Shown here in pieces: positions 63,650-64,000 of a stretch of 64,000 nucleotides of DNA. The DNA comes from Platanthera guangdongensis (taxonomy: Eukaryota; Streptophyta; Magnoliopsida; Asparagales; Orchidaceae). The DNA lies in the NCBI GenBank assembly GCA_039583875.1, contig CM077151.1, forward strand, positions 105,914,609 to 105,978,608, in the 5' to 3' direction. Every line of letters begins with the position of its first letter. The first letter of the stretch is position 1. The notes beneath the pieces were generated by a model. It was not told the DNA's origin, ran no database searches, and was given only the letters and a program-made list of their open reading frames with translations. The position numbers and the translations under genes are program-made.

Positions 63650-64000
63650 TGAAAGTCCACCTAGTGTCAACTACCTTCACCTATGGGGGGGGGGGGGAAT
63701 AGGTGACGTGAAGTGTTTTTGCGGAATTTAAAATTATACCTGCACAAGAAAACAAAACAGCACAGCAAAGAACGTACACAAGCAATTTATAGTGGTTCCC
63801 CGATTTGGGTACATCCACTTTCCCCCTTCGACCTATCTCCCAACAAGGGACGACTCGGTCACTTCACCAACAGGATTGAAATCCAATCCTTGCACTATCG
63901 GAAGGAACCCTTCCACACGTAGGAGTCACCACTCCCACAACACGGGTTGCACCCAACCCTTACAACTAGGAACCAACGTTCCTTTACAACAAAAATGAAC
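63650..64000 (-). repeat. 5' LTR of element E, partial
   Basis: First 351 bp (U5/R end) identical to 56673-57023 except for about five substitutions; includes the 13-G run and the hairpin train. Confidence 0.93.

Larger units (their letters stand above)
56673..64000 (-). mobile_element. Sirevirus E, pol-less (gag + ORF3), runs off window
   Basis: 3' LTR 56673-58265, polypurine tract, TA microsatellite, ORF3, CGGCGAG-rich spacer, gag, primer site, 5' LTR from 63650 (cut at 64000). The interior is only 5384 bp; between gag (61998) and ORF3 (60934) there is about 1.06 kb without any protease, integrase, RT or RNase H motif. The visible 350 bp of the two LTRs differ at about five sites, so E moved recently and must have used another element's enzymes. 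Confidence 0.93.

Overview
The window is a slice of a repeat-rich flowering-plant nuclear genome. No intact host gene is visible. Nearly everything is LTR retrotransposon, mostly Ty1/copia elements of the Sirevirus type: LTRs of 1.6-2.2 kb, a primer-binding site matching initiator-Met tRNA, gag and pol in one frame, and an extra third ORF (ORF3, usually called 'env-like') between pol and the 3' LTR. The species cannot be told from the sequence.

Layout. 1-6576: 3' half of a decayed + strand Sirevirus ('C'), with a 546-bp solo LTR inside its ORF3. 6728-8049: foldback elements whose arms contain Cassandra-like 5S rRNA-derived sequence. 8338-16830: an older LTR fragment split by a + strand copia element with a G+C-rich LTR ('D', 9010-16558). 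16831-17940: low-copy-looking DNA with a NAP1-like exon pair and an RRM exon, apparently captured or relict gene fragments. 17941-20491: unclassified LTR-like sequence with a G+C-rich block. 20492-50629: a probable ~4.7-kb solo LTR ('S') split by Sirevirus 'B' (21280-46725, minus strand, target duplication ctcat). B is itself split by Sirevirus 'A' (29183-41858, minus strand, target duplication acttc). 51009-54201: rearranged Sirevirus remnant 'F'. 54202 onward: 3' LTR of Sirevirus 'G', whose interior is interrupted at 56673 by Sirevirus 'E' (runs off the window), which has gag and ORF3 but no pol.

Two structural systems recur in the Sirevirus LTRs. (1) U3 carries an array of short palindromes whose sequence differs by lineage: TTCGTCGA/TCGACGAA in A and C, GTGTCGACAC in B, TTGAGTGAA/TTCACTCAA in F and G, GGCGAG.../...CTCGCC in E. 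In A, B and E the same motif reappears just upstream of ORF3, and in A also inside the gag coding sequence. A's LTR contains a block of B's motif inside its own. (2) The R/U5 side of the LTR carries a tandem train of ~20-bp units in which a connector (CCTAC...CTCAG type) is constant, while the sequence between forms a short stem-loop whose stem differs from unit to unit yet stays self-complementary. That covariation-like pattern is the strongest candidate here for an undescribed structured-RNA or template-switch system.

No element has uninterrupted gag plus pol. A is closest (few stops, intact ORF3, LTRs nearly identical), so recent insertion followed by point mutation is likely. Identity, divergence and family statements are by eye.
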